Translations under genes and position numbers: made by a program
Notes under the pieces: model-generated
The model's input: only the letters and a program-made list of their open reading frames with translations
Databases searched by the model: none
What the model was told of the DNA's origin: nothing
NCBI GenBank assembly: GCA_023379355.1
Contig: JAMCUD010000115.1
Location: 1 to 15,353 of the forward strand
Length of the DNA stretch: 15,353 nt
Direction: 5' to 3'
DNA from: Thermoplasmatota archaeon
GTDB taxonomy: Archaea > Thermoplasmatota > Thermoplasmata > Thermoplasmatales > Thermoplasmataceae
Shown: one piece after another, positions 1 through 5,327 of the stretch
Layout: every line of letters starts with the position of its first letter
How positions within the stretch are numbered: position 1 is the first letter of the stretch

Positions 1-973
1 ACTATCAGTGGGCGGAAGGAGGCACGACTTCCAGAATTACGGTGCAAATCTAACACTTGGTCCGGGAAACTATTCCCTTGTGATCTATAATTCTACCGAT
101 CCGGGGATTCCAGTGTGGAATTCCACTGTGAATATTAGTGCAGGATCTTACACTGCACTGGGAGCCTATGGTTTTTATGCGGTAACGTTCAGAGAGAATG
201 GACTGCCCAAAGGAACAGGGTGGTATGTCAATATAACCGGAGGAAGATCCTCCGGGAAGATCTCCACTGACAATTATACCGTATATCTTCAAAACGGAAC
301 TTATTATTATAATGTCAGCACAACACTGAAAACATACAGTCCTTCATATACAGGTTCACTGAACATCTCCGGATCAGATACAACTCAACAAGTGGTGTTC
401 AGAGAGGTTGAATACAGCATTGCATTCAGCGAAGCTGGTCTCCCCAACGGAACACCGTGGAACATAACCAGTCATCAGAATGTTTCAGCGTCTTCGACCA
501 CCAGCAATTTAACTCTTTATGTTCCCAATGGCACATATTATTTCTACATTTCAACCTCCCCGTCTTATTATCTGTTGCAGTATGAGTACAATATCACGGT
601 TTCAGGATCAAACATTACGGAGACCTTGATCTTCATGCCATATTCCTATATCCATGGAACCATAAATCCAGCTGATTCAACTGTTGAAATAGATGGTAAG
701 GCGGTAAATGTCACCAACGGGGAATTCACTGTAAAGGTAAGGAATGGTTCATACTATGTTGTAGCATCACTCCCCAATTACAGCACCTATTACAGAAACA
801 TTTCATTGAAATCAGGAACAGACTATTACCTCAATATCAGTCTGAACCTGTCAACAGGCCCACAAACCGTGAAAATAAAACCTTCCAGTGCAGATTTCTA
901 TTTTATTGGGGGATTGGTTGCAATACTTGCTGCATCCACCTCGGCCGGTCTTATTTCAAGAAGGAGAAGGTAA
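1..973 (+). CDS. Surface protein with GLPxGTxW repeats, PEGA-like domain and C-terminal membrane anchor (5' partial)
   Basis: The frame is open from the left edge (a GTG at 8 is available but the reading frame continues upstream), so only the C-terminal part is seen. Counting from that GTG, two tandem units of about 75-78 residues occupy 56-130 and 135-210, each opening with a 'F-x-E-x-GLP-x-GT-x-W' motif (GLPKGTGW and GLPNGTPW). The tail of an earlier unit precedes them. Residues about 215-280 resemble a PEGA domain (GTINPADSTVEIDGK, then a 'NGSYYVVASLPNY' strand pair). A hydrophobic helix at about 297-316 followed by RRRR is a stop-transfer anchor with a cytoplasmic tail. Asn-x-Ser/Thr sequons are very frequent, as expected for a glycosylated envelope protein of an acidophile. 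This repeat is known from thermopsins and many unnamed exported Thermoplasmatales proteins. No catalytic domain is visible here, but one could lie upstream of the window. The function is probably adhesive or structural, by inference. Confidence 0.85.
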   Translation, partial: LSVGGRRHDFQNYGANLTLGPGNYSLVIYNSTDPGIPVWNSTVNISAGSYTALGAYGFYAVTFRENGLPKGTGWYVNITGGRSSGKISTDNYTVYLQNGTYYYNVSTTLKTYSPSYTGSLNISGSDTTQQVVFREVEYSIAFSEAGLPNGTPWNITSHQNVSASSTTSNLTLYVPNGTYYFYISTSPSYYLLQYEYNITVSGSNITETLIFMPYSYIHGTINPADSTVEIDGKAVNVTNGEFTVKVRNGSYYVVASLPNYSTYYRNISLKSGTDYYLNISLNLSTGPQTVKIKPSSADFYFIGGLVAILAASTSAGLISRRRR

Positions 974-1012
974 TTCAGCGTTAATGCCATTCCAGCCCGC
1001 CGAAAGCAAAAC

Positions 1013-1020
1013 ATATAAAA
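1013..1020 (+). promoter_or_regulatory. TATA box of the 95-residue protein gene
   Basis: ATATAAAA is centred about 31 bases before the ATG at 1048. Archaeal initiation usually falls about 25-27 bases after the TATA centre, so the transcript would start only a few bases before the start codon. No SD sequence is visible, as expected for a near-leaderless message. Confidence 0.6.
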
Positions 1021-1047
1021 TTATTTTCAATATCCCCGGGTGTCAAA

Positions 1048-1335
1048 ATGTACAGATGCGATGAGATTAAAAAAATAACAGTAATTTATTCCAGTTCCGG
1101 GCCAGGATCCTATGCAGGGGAGAAGTTCAAAATTATCCAGTCGGAGAGCGCAAGAGCCATATGCAGGGAAGCAAACAGGCTTGGAATAAGCATTGAGAAA
1201 CTTTTCAAAGAGAGGGAAGATGTTGAATCCGTAGTGATTAACCGGGACGTATCTATCATTCCTCAAAGAACAGCACATTCAGGGGAAAATAAGGATCATG
1301 GAGAGGAAGAAAAGCCCTCTCCTGCTCCCTCTTGA
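1048..1335 (+). CDS. Small hypothetical protein (95 aa)
   Basis: I do not recognise a family. The protein starts MYRCDEIKKITVIYSS and continues into a soluble, probably alpha/beta core of about 70 residues (QSESARAICREANRLGISIEKLF is helical; VESVVINRDVSII is strand-like). A disordered polar tail rich in Glu, Lys, Pro and Ser follows from about residue 77. There is no membrane segment or signal peptide, and one cysteine at position 4. The ATG at 1048 is favoured because a TATA box sits 31 bases upstream. The gene appears to be transcribed alone: a promoter precedes it, and a perfect hairpin at 1331-1350 overlaps its stop codon. The gene is supported by start and promoter geometry and by the lack of a better ORF on either strand. 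Function is unknown. Confidence 0.65.
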   Translation: MYRCDEIKKITVIYSSSGPGSYAGEKFKIIQSESARAICREANRLGISIEKLFKEREDVESVVINRDVSIIPQRTAHSGENKDHGEEEKPSPAPS

Positions 1336-1350
1336 TCTCTAAAGATCAAG
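1331..1350 (+). terminator. Perfect 8-bp hairpin overlapping a stop codon, terminator-like
   Basis: CTTGATCT (1331-1338), a CTAA loop, and AGATCAAG (1343-1350) form a perfect 8-bp stem. The TGA stop of the preceding gene (1333-1335) lies inside the left arm, and a short T-containing tract (TTAATTTT) follows. It may end the upstream transcript or protect its 3' end. Archaeal terminators usually depend on T-runs more than hairpins, so the role is uncertain. Confidence 0.45.
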
Positions 1351-1378
1351 TTAATTTTCCAAAATAGTCTTGATGAAG

Positions 1379-1386
1379 AATTAAAT
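1379..1386 (+). promoter_or_regulatory. TATA-like box of the SIS-domain gene
   Basis: AATTAAAT is centred 26 bases before the ATG at 1409, which places transcription initiation at or next to the start codon. No SD is present. This supports both the chosen start and a leaderless message. Confidence 0.5.
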
Positions 1387-1408
1387 CTCATGTTATATTT
1401 CTGGTCTG

Positions 1409-2446
1409 ATGACAGACGATTTACCATTGCAGAGAAAAGGGCACCCATATATAATGTACGACATGATCAGGGATTCCTGTGAAGGGGTTAAGAATACTCT
1501 CCAGATCATGAAGAGAGTTGACATGTCCATCTTCGGAAGTCCTCTCACTGTCACGGGAAATGGAACAGCACTCCATTCCGGAATTGCAGGTTCCCAGATT
1601 CTTGGCAGGAACGGGTTCCAGTGGAACAGCATCCAGGCATATGAGCTTGAACATTTTGGCAGACCTGAAGGTACTGTTATTGGCATATCACACACAGGAA
1701 AAACAAAATCAACCGTTGATGCCATGGAAAAAGCCCGGAAAAGCGCAGTAACTGTGGGAATATCACATTTTGATAACACGCCTCTTCTTAAGGCTTCAAC
1801 ACACGGCATTGTTATTGGCAACAGTCCAGATGAGTCTTTATGCAATACAAAGGCTTTCTTTGACAATGCATTTGCAATGCTTGCAATTTCAAACCACCTG
1901 GGCGGTCTGGGCCTCAACCTCGATAATCTGGTGGAAAAGTTCAGTAATGTGCTTGAAAAATCCGATGACCCAATGAGGAAAATGGCTCAGGGCATAGGCA
2001 GGGTCGAGAGAATATTTGTCCTTGGTTCCGGACCGAATTTTGTAACGGCAAGAGAAGGTGCCCAGAAAATCAAGGAATCAACACATGTCCACGCTGAGGG
2101 CATAGAACTGGAGGAATTCAACCATGGATGTACCTCTGTTATTGACGACAGGTCACTGGTGATCATCGTAAATTCTGAAACGGATACTCCAAGAACTGAG
2201 GACATTGTGAAAGCATGCAGGTTTACCGGAACCAAGACCGCTGTAATAAACGGTGAAGGTGACTACAGTTTCACCGTTCACGAGAAGGCTGATTCATATA
2301 TACAACCCATTCTCAACATGGTGCCTGTTTATTATCTTGCATACTACATGGCACTGCAATATGGGGTGAACCCAGATTACCTGAGATTTGAGGATAAGCG
2401 TTACCTGGAGTATGACAACGTGGTCTTCCCCCCTGGATCACATTAG
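1409..2446 (+). CDS. Double-SIS-domain sugar-phosphate isomerase, GlmS isomerase-like without glutaminase domain
   Basis: 345 residues with two sugar isomerase (SIS) domains. The first is at about 30-165 (VTGNGTALHSGIAG as the phosphate loop at 48-61, then ISHTGKTKST at 93-102). The second is at about 195-335 (VLGSGPNFVTAREGAQKIKE at 204-223). The region EEFNHG (235-240) corresponds to the EL/EFKHGP stretch of glucosamine-6-phosphate synthase; the ring-opening His is kept (H239), while the neighbouring Lys and Pro are Asn and Cys. The N-terminal glutamine amidotransferase domain of GlmS (catalytic Cys at residue 2) is absent, so the protein should use free ammonia or act as an isomerase/deaminase on an amino-sugar or other sugar phosphate (GlmD/AgaS/FrlB type). 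It is cytoplasmic and transcribed from its own leaderless promoter. Its stop lies one base from the stop of the convergent CinA-like gene. The family is clear; the exact substrate is not. Confidence 0.88.
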   Translation: MTDDLPLQRKGHPYIMYDMIRDSCEGVKNTLQIMKRVDMSIFGSPLTVTGNGTALHSGIAGSQILGRNGFQWNSIQAYELEHFGRPEGTVIGISHTGKTKSTVDAMEKARKSAVTVGISHFDNTPLLKASTHGIVIGNSPDESLCNTKAFFDNAFAMLAISNHLGGLGLNLDNLVEKFSNVLEKSDDPMRKMAQGIGRVERIFVLGSGPNFVTAREGAQKIKESTHVHAEGIELEEFNHGCTSVIDDRSLVIIVNSETDTPRTEDIVKACRFTGTKTAVINGEGDYSFTVHEKADSYIQPILNMVPVYYLAYYMALQYGVNPDYLRFEDKRYLEYDNVVFPPGSH

Positions 2447-2447
2447 G

Positions 2448-3215
2448 CTATTTTCCGATCCTCTCCCTCCAGTGTTCCCTTATGGCAGCTATGGTCTCTT
2501 TCACAGCATCCTCGGCCTCTTCCTGGCTGATCCCGGTGGACGAGACCTCCACATCAAGCTTTGGCCTATTGTTTTCCATGCCCAGTGGATGGGATTTAAT
2601 GTAAACTCTGCCGGAATATTTATGCATGAGTTCTGACACAAAAGGAGCAAGGGAGCTTTCCATGACACCTTCAAGATGCAATGTCTCCTCATAATAGAAA
2701 AAGTCACCCTTTCCAATTAGGGATGATGCATTGGAAAGTATATCTTTCATTTCGGCAGGAACACCTGGAAGAATCAATATCTTTTTCCCATTGAGTTCCA
2801 TGAATACTCCCGGGGCAGATCCAACATTGTTTTTCACAGCAATTGAACCGGCTGGAAGCATGGCCATTTTGATCCTTTCAGGTGTAACCTGAAGGTTCTG
2901 ATCCTGGTATTTATGCCTGAGAACTGAAAGTGCCTCCTGGTTTATGACCAGGTCAATCTTGAAATGTTTTGCAAAGGAAGAGACAGTCATATCGTCAAAG
3001 GTCGGACCCAGTCCTCCTGATGAAACCACAAGATCTGAAATTGAAAGGGCTGTCTCGAATGCCCATCCGATCTCATCCGGGTCATCCTTCACCACAAGAT
3101 TGCGCAATACATCATATCCCATGTGCGTGAGAAATGATCCTATGTGGGCTGTGTTTGTGTTAACAGTCCTTCCCTTGAGTATTTCATTACCCACCGTAAT
3201 TATGACCGCTTTCAT
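2448..3215 (-). CDS. CinA-like molybdopterin-binding-fold protein (COG1058, NMN deamidase-related)
   Basis: 255 residues. The N-terminal MoCF/MogA-like fold spans about 1-170: VGNEILKGRTVNTNT (8-22), the diagnostic SSGGLGPTFDDMT (65-77), and LPGVPAEMKD near 150. The C-terminal part (about 175-255) matches the KH-like extension of archaeal COG1058 proteins. The bacterial CinA C-terminal NMN-amidohydrolase domain is absent, as is usual for archaeal members. Bacterial relatives act in pyridine-nucleotide salvage (ADP-ribose/CoA pyrophosphatase and NMN deamidase activities); whether this archaeal protein has such an activity is an inference. It starts 21 bases after the stop of the small gene 3237-3419 on the same strand, so the two form an operon. 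Length is normal for the family. Confidence 0.87.
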   Translation of the reverse strand: MKAVIITVGNEILKGRTVNTNTAHIGSFLTHMGYDVLRNLVVKDDPDEIGWAFETALSISDLVVSSGGLGPTFDDMTVSSFAKHFKIDLVINQEALSVLRHKYQDQNLQVTPERIKMAMLPAGSIAVKNNVGSAPGVFMELNGKKILILPGVPAEMKDILSNASSLIGKGDFFYYEETLHLEGVMESSLAPFVSELMHKYSGRVYIKSHPLGMENNRPKLDVEVSSTGISQEEAEDAVKETIAAIREHWRERIGK

Positions 3216-3236
3216 ATTGCTGAAATACGGGCTGGA

Positions 3237-3419
3237 TTAAGAAGTTTTATTGTGCTTTCTGTTAAATTTTTCAACCTTGTCCTTCAGCTTTTTCAGGTCA
3301 TAGTTGTCCAGTGGTTTCTTATGCTTCAAGACCCATTTTTTCAATTTTACCCTGTACTCTTCGTCTGGACATGTGTCTATAGCATTCTGTTCATATTTCT
3401 CCAGTTCTCTCTCAGCCAT
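3237..3419 (-). CDS. Small basic hypothetical protein (60 aa), first gene of the CinA-like operon
   Basis: This is a soluble, highly charged helical protein (MAERELEKYEQNAIDTC at the start; a Lys-rich C-terminal half ending KFNRKHNKTS) with one Cys and no membrane segment. I do not recognise the family. The frame can be extended to a GTG at 3464 (75 aa), but I prefer the ATG at 3417-3419 because GGAGGG (3428-3433 on the minus strand) sits 8 bases before it. A minus-strand TATA box at about 3480-3491 would also start transcription near 3460, inside the longer version. It is the upstream partner of the COG1058 gene (21-base gap), so it may be functionally linked or simply co-transcribed. The Lys-rich composition could suit RNA or DNA binding, but that is speculation. 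Confidence 0.68.
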   Translation of the reverse strand: MAERELEKYEQNAIDTCPDEEYRVKLKKWVLKHKKPLDNYDLKKLKDKVEKFNRKHNKTS

Positions 3420-3427
3420 TAACAATT

Positions 3428-3433
3428 CCCTCC
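3428..3433 (-). promoter_or_regulatory. Shine-Dalgarno sequence deciding the start of the 60-aa gene
   Basis: GGAGGG on the minus strand lies 8 bases before the ATG at 3419. The alternative GTG at 3464 has no comparable site. This is a leadered message in a window where most first genes look leaderless. Confidence 0.6.
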
Positions 3434-3469
3434 AATTACCTTTTTTTGCCTTTGTGCTATACACTCTTC

Positions 3470-3868
3470 ATGTCATGGGGAAATATAAAAAATACTGTTG
3501 ATGATGCATACTGTCCATGGGACATTGACAGATTTTCCTCGGAACTCATTAAATTTTACGGGAAGGACAATTCAGAAATAGGGCAGGATGGCAATATTCT
3601 GGTATATACCAAGAATCATTACAGGACCCCTTCATTTGATGAAAAGTACACCATTTCATTCACTCTCAGACTGGATACATCCACAAACACCATGAACATA
3701 TCAATAAAGTCTGAATCCAGCGAACTGAACAGTTTACTTTTTCACAAGGGCTACAGGGAGACTGGGGGTTATTTCAGCATTAAGGATATAATACTCAATG
3801 ATTACAACCGACCAATATACTGGTATTCTGAGAGAAAATTAAGATCCTTCCTGAAAGAATTCTCATGA
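3470..3868 (+). CDS. Hypothetical protein (132 aa)
   Basis: I do not recognise a family. The protein begins MSWGNIKNTVDDAYCPWDID and looks like a compact soluble alpha/beta domain. An N-terminal helix (WDIDRFSSELIKFYG) is followed by several amphipathic strands (GNILVYTKN, KYTISFTLRLD, TMNISIKSES) and a C-terminal helix ending SERKLRSFLKEFS. It has one Cys and no signal peptide or membrane segment. The open frame reaches back to 3446 (140 aa), but the ATG at 3470 avoids the hydrophobic extension and has more spacing from the divergent gene. Neither start has a clear SD. It is divergent from the 60-aa/CinA-like operon and followed by a hairpin in a convergent intergenic gap. Function is unknown. 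Confidence 0.7.
   Translation: MSWGNIKNTVDDAYCPWDIDRFSSELIKFYGKDNSEIGQDGNILVYTKNHYRTPSFDEKYTISFTLRLDTSTNTMNISIKSESSELNSLLFHKGYRETGGYFSIKDIILNDYNRPIYWYSERKLRSFLKEFS
3480..3491 (-). promoter_or_regulatory. TATA box for the 60-aa / CinA-like operon, inside the divergent gene
   Basis: On the minus strand the sequence reads ATTTTTTATATTT. Initiation about 26 bases downstream would fall near 3460, giving a leader of about 40 bases that contains the SD at 3428-3433. The element lies within codons 4-8 of the divergent gene starting at 3470, so the two transcription units overlap at their 5' ends. Confidence 0.45.
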
Positions 3869-3876
3869 TAAATTTC

Positions 3877-3896
3877 ATTCACCGGTGCCTGTGAAT
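3877..3896 (+). terminator. Inverted repeat between convergent genes
   Basis: ATTCAC (3877-3882) and GTGAAT (3891-3896) form a 6-bp perfect stem around CGGTGCCT. It lies between the stop of the plus-strand 132-aa gene (3868) and the stop of a candidate minus-strand micro-ORF (3908), where a bidirectional terminator would be expected. Confidence 0.35.
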
Positions 3897-3907
3897 TTCC
3901 ATGTTTA

Positions 3908-4006
3908 CTAAAGCACTACGTTCATGAAGCCTATGAAATAAAGCAGTACGGCATTGATCGCAGCAAATATAAGTACAAGGACAAATGTTTTCTCCCTTGA
4001 ATTCAC
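3908..4006 (-). CDS. Candidate single-helix membrane micro-protein (32 aa)
   Basis: Read on the minus strand from a GTG (4004-4006) to TAG, the peptide starts NSREKTFVLVLIFAAINAVL and ends FMNVVL: a charged N-terminus then about 22 continuous hydrophobic residues, an ideal single transmembrane helix with a cytoplasmic N-terminus. A TATA-like TAAAATAG (minus strand, about 4032-4040) lies about 30 bases before the GTG, fitting a leaderless message. Two in-frame stops (TAA near 4040, TGA at 4055-4057) separate it from the 37-aa micro-ORF upstream in the same frame. The two could therefore be separate micro-genes or remains of one decayed gene. No family is recognised. The plus-strand reading of this stretch looks like an antisense shadow. 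Confidence 0.4.
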   Translation of the reverse strand: MNSREKTFVLVLIFAAINAVLLYFIGFMNVVL

Positions 4007-4054
4007 ATCAACCCATGCACTGCACAGATATCTATTTTACGTCTGGATCAGCAA

Positions 4055-4168
4055 TCAGTGTTTCTTCATTTCAACGGTGATATTGTCCTTTGCCAGGTCT
4101 TCTTTTATTATGGATTTTATCCGGTCAATCTCTTCCCTGAATGTCTTGGTAAATTTTCCCCCACCCAT
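4055..4168 (-). CDS. Candidate micro-protein, charged amphipathic helix (37 aa)
   Basis: On the minus strand an ATG at 4166-4168 opens a 37-residue frame starting MGGGKFTKTFREEIDRIKS and ending VEMKKH. It is predicted helical, amphipathic and Lys/Glu-rich, unlike a random out-of-frame translation. A TATA-like AAATTTATAAAC (minus strand, 4195-4206) is centred about 32 bases before the ATG, again a leaderless arrangement. The micro-ORF 3908-4006 follows downstream in the same frame after two stops. No family is recognised. Its size and promoter geometry make it plausible, but there is no homology support available here. Confidence 0.4.
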   Translation of the reverse strand: MGGGKFTKTFREEIDRIKSIIKEDLAKDNITVEMKKH

Positions 4169-4287
4169 GCTTATCAAAATAACATAATATGGTAGTTTAT
4201 AAATTTTGTCTGACAAGAGTCACACACGAAAAAAATCGTCGATGTTTGGAACCTTCAAATAAGCCATTTTCAGGTAATTTTGAAAAA

Positions 4288-4354
4288 TTCGCACAATCTG
4301 GATTCTATTCGCAAAATGCGAAATTTCGTCGGAGAGAATCAATAGACGCAAAAT
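4288..4354. promoter_or_regulatory. Cluster of TTCGCA / CGCAAAAT repeats and palindromes upstream of a membrane protein gene
   Basis: TTCGCA occurs at 4288-4293 and again exactly 20 bases later at 4308-4313. The second copy pairs with TGCGAA (4317-4322) as a perfect inverted repeat with a 3-base spacer. CGAAATTTCG (4319-4328) is an overlapping perfect palindrome. CGCAAAAT occurs at 4310-4317 and 4347-4354, the second copy running into an AT-rich AAATATAATA tract. A two-helical-turn spacing of direct copies plus palindromes is typical of an operator for a dimeric regulator. It lies between the minus-strand micro-ORF and the gene at 4449. The target gene and regulator are not known. Confidence 0.4.
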
Positions 4355-4416
4355 ATAATAATGTCTAAAAGTGCCGAACCTTTTTCCTTTCACCATGCAA
4401 TTTCAAGATGGTTAAG

Positions 4417-4424
4417 GTTTAATA
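4417..4424 (+). promoter_or_regulatory. TATA-like box of the three-helix membrane protein gene
   Basis: GTTTAATA is centred about 28 bases before the ATG at 4449, consistent with initiation at or just before the start codon. No SD is present. It lies about 65 bases downstream of the repeat cluster at 4288-4354. Confidence 0.45.
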
Positions 4425-4448
4425 CATGCTGTAAGTTTATACCTCAGC

Positions 4449-5012
4449 ATGCTGTATCTGCTATATATATTCCCTGCCATCATATTGGTACTGACCACCG
4501 TAATCTACTATGTGGTCAAAAATGGCCTAAAATCCTATCTGGAAAATTTATCATCAAAAGTGAAGGAAATAGAGAGTGTCCTGGATCTTTCATTCATGAG
4601 GGATATGCTTACCAGATTCATGAGCAGGAGTGCAGCAAGGGCTGCCCAGATGCTTCGGACAAACGTGACTGCAACAGCCACTGATGGTCCTGTTACAATC
4701 AACAGCGGAGATGATATGGATCGCTTTTATGCCTCCATAAGGCGTGTCGCCCAACCGTCAATTGACCTGGAAAGGGTGAATTTCATAGCCTCCCTGCTTC
4801 AGAAGGTGCTTTTGATCTATGGCTACAGCATAGCAGTTGTGGAGTTTGCCCTTATCAGCTTTTCTTTCTTCCCTGCATATTCATCATTCTATGGGGATTT
4901 TGATGGTATATTCCTCGGAGGGACCATATTTTTTTCAGTTGTCGTGGTGCTAATGATCGCTGATCTTCAGATCTATTCCAAGAGAATCAAGAATTCAGTC
5001 AACAGATCCTGA
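4449..5012 (+). CDS. Hypothetical three-helix membrane protein (187 aa)
   Basis: The protein begins with a hydrophobic helix at about 2-23 (LYLLYIFPAIILVLTTVIYY). A long, mostly helical hydrophilic segment follows (about 25-115, possibly coiled coil in KSYLENLSSKVKEIESVLDL), with a Thr/Ala-rich loop near 70-90. Two more membrane helices lie at about 117-142 and 152-173, with a basic C-terminus (SKRIKNSVNRS). I do not recognise a family. Such proteins are often lineage-specific in Thermoplasmatales. A TATA-like box 28 bases upstream supports this ATG, and a larger repeat cluster lies further upstream. The topology would place the long segment and the C-terminus on opposite faces, depending on the orientation of the first helix. 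Function is unknown. Confidence 0.72.
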   Translation: MLYLLYIFPAIILVLTTVIYYVVKNGLKSYLENLSSKVKEIESVLDLSFMRDMLTRFMSRSAARAAQMLRTNVTATATDGPVTINSGDDMDRFYASIRRVAQPSIDLERVNFIASLLQKVLLIYGYSIAVVEFALISFSFFPAYSSFYGDFDGIFLGGTIFFSVVVVLMIADLQIYSKRIKNSVNRS

Positions 5013-5185
5013 GATTATCCAAAGTTTCATGTACTGAATTTGGAAATGAATGTTCCATTTGACTTTCAATAAAATATCAGCAGATCAAATCCAGATCATG
5101 TGGAAACATCCACAAGAGTAATAATTATTAAGGTGCTATGAATAATCTCATATATAGATAATAAACGCGAAGTGAAGAAAATCAG
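5013..5185 (+). promoter_or_regulatory. Promoter region of the micro-ORF / DUF211 / VIT-like unit
   Basis: Three elements are visible in this gap. A hairpin TGTGGA-AACA-TCCACA is at 5099-5114. A perfect 12-base palindrome TAATAATTATTA (5119-5130) has right arm ATTATT paired again with AATAAT at about 5140-5146. A TATA box CATATATAGA (5149-5158) is centred about 32 bases before the ATG at 5186. The dyads directly upstream of TATA are candidate sites for a dimeric regulator, for example a metal-dependent one given the downstream VIT-like gene; that link is inference. No other gene is seen here. Confidence 0.5.
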
Positions 5186-5326
5186 ATGAAAGGCAGGGCA
5201 GGAACTATAGGGAAATTTATGCTGTTCGTTCACCAGTTTTCCTGCGTTTTTACGGATTCTTTTGCAAAACTGATTTCACGCATTGGTTTTTGGAAGTCCT
5301 GCATAAACGCCGGAGGAGGGTCTTAG
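5186..5326 (+). CDS. Candidate 46-aa micro-protein leading the DUF211-VIT operon
   Basis: An ATG at 5186 opens a 47-codon frame (MKGRAGTIGKFMLFVHQFSC... ending CINAGGGS) whose TAG lies one base before the ATG of the DUF211 gene. A TATA box (5149-5158) places transcription initiation about 5-6 bases before this ATG, so it would be the first cistron of a near-leaderless message. DUF211 would then be the second cistron, using an SD that also encodes the Gly-Gly-Gly at the end of this peptide. The peptide is mildly hydrophobic and helical in the middle, with two Cys and one His. No family is recognised. It could be a functional peptide, a regulatory leader peptide, or a chance frame. The promoter spacing and abutting stop/start argue against chance. 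Confidence 0.5.
   Translation: MKGRAGTIGKFMLFVHQFSCVFTDSFAKLISRIGFWKSCINAGGGS
5312..5320 (+). promoter_or_regulatory. Strong Shine-Dalgarno sequence of the DUF211 gene
   Basis: GGAGGAGGG ends 7 bases before the ATG at 5328. It is embedded in the last codons of the 46-aa micro-ORF, which suggests translation of the DUF211 gene as an internal cistron. Confidence 0.7.
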
Positions 5327-5327
5327 A

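Noticed and set aside
1393..1917. Minus-strand 174-codon ORF
   Set aside because: It lies fully antisense to the SIS-domain gene, which has clear motifs. Its Pro/Trp/Cys-rich translation is typical of a shadow frame.
3954..4187. Plus-strand 77-codon ORF
   Set aside because: It is antisense to the two minus-strand micro-ORFs, has no promoter or SD, and its composition looks like a reverse-strand shadow of a Lys/Glu-rich helix and a membrane helix.
4361..4684. Plus-strand 107-codon ORF starting MSKSAEPF
   Set aside because: It overlaps most of the first half of the better-supported membrane protein gene (4449-5012) in another frame, and its Cys/His/Arg-rich composition lacks protein-like pattern. 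Its TATA-like neighbour is too close (about 6 bases).
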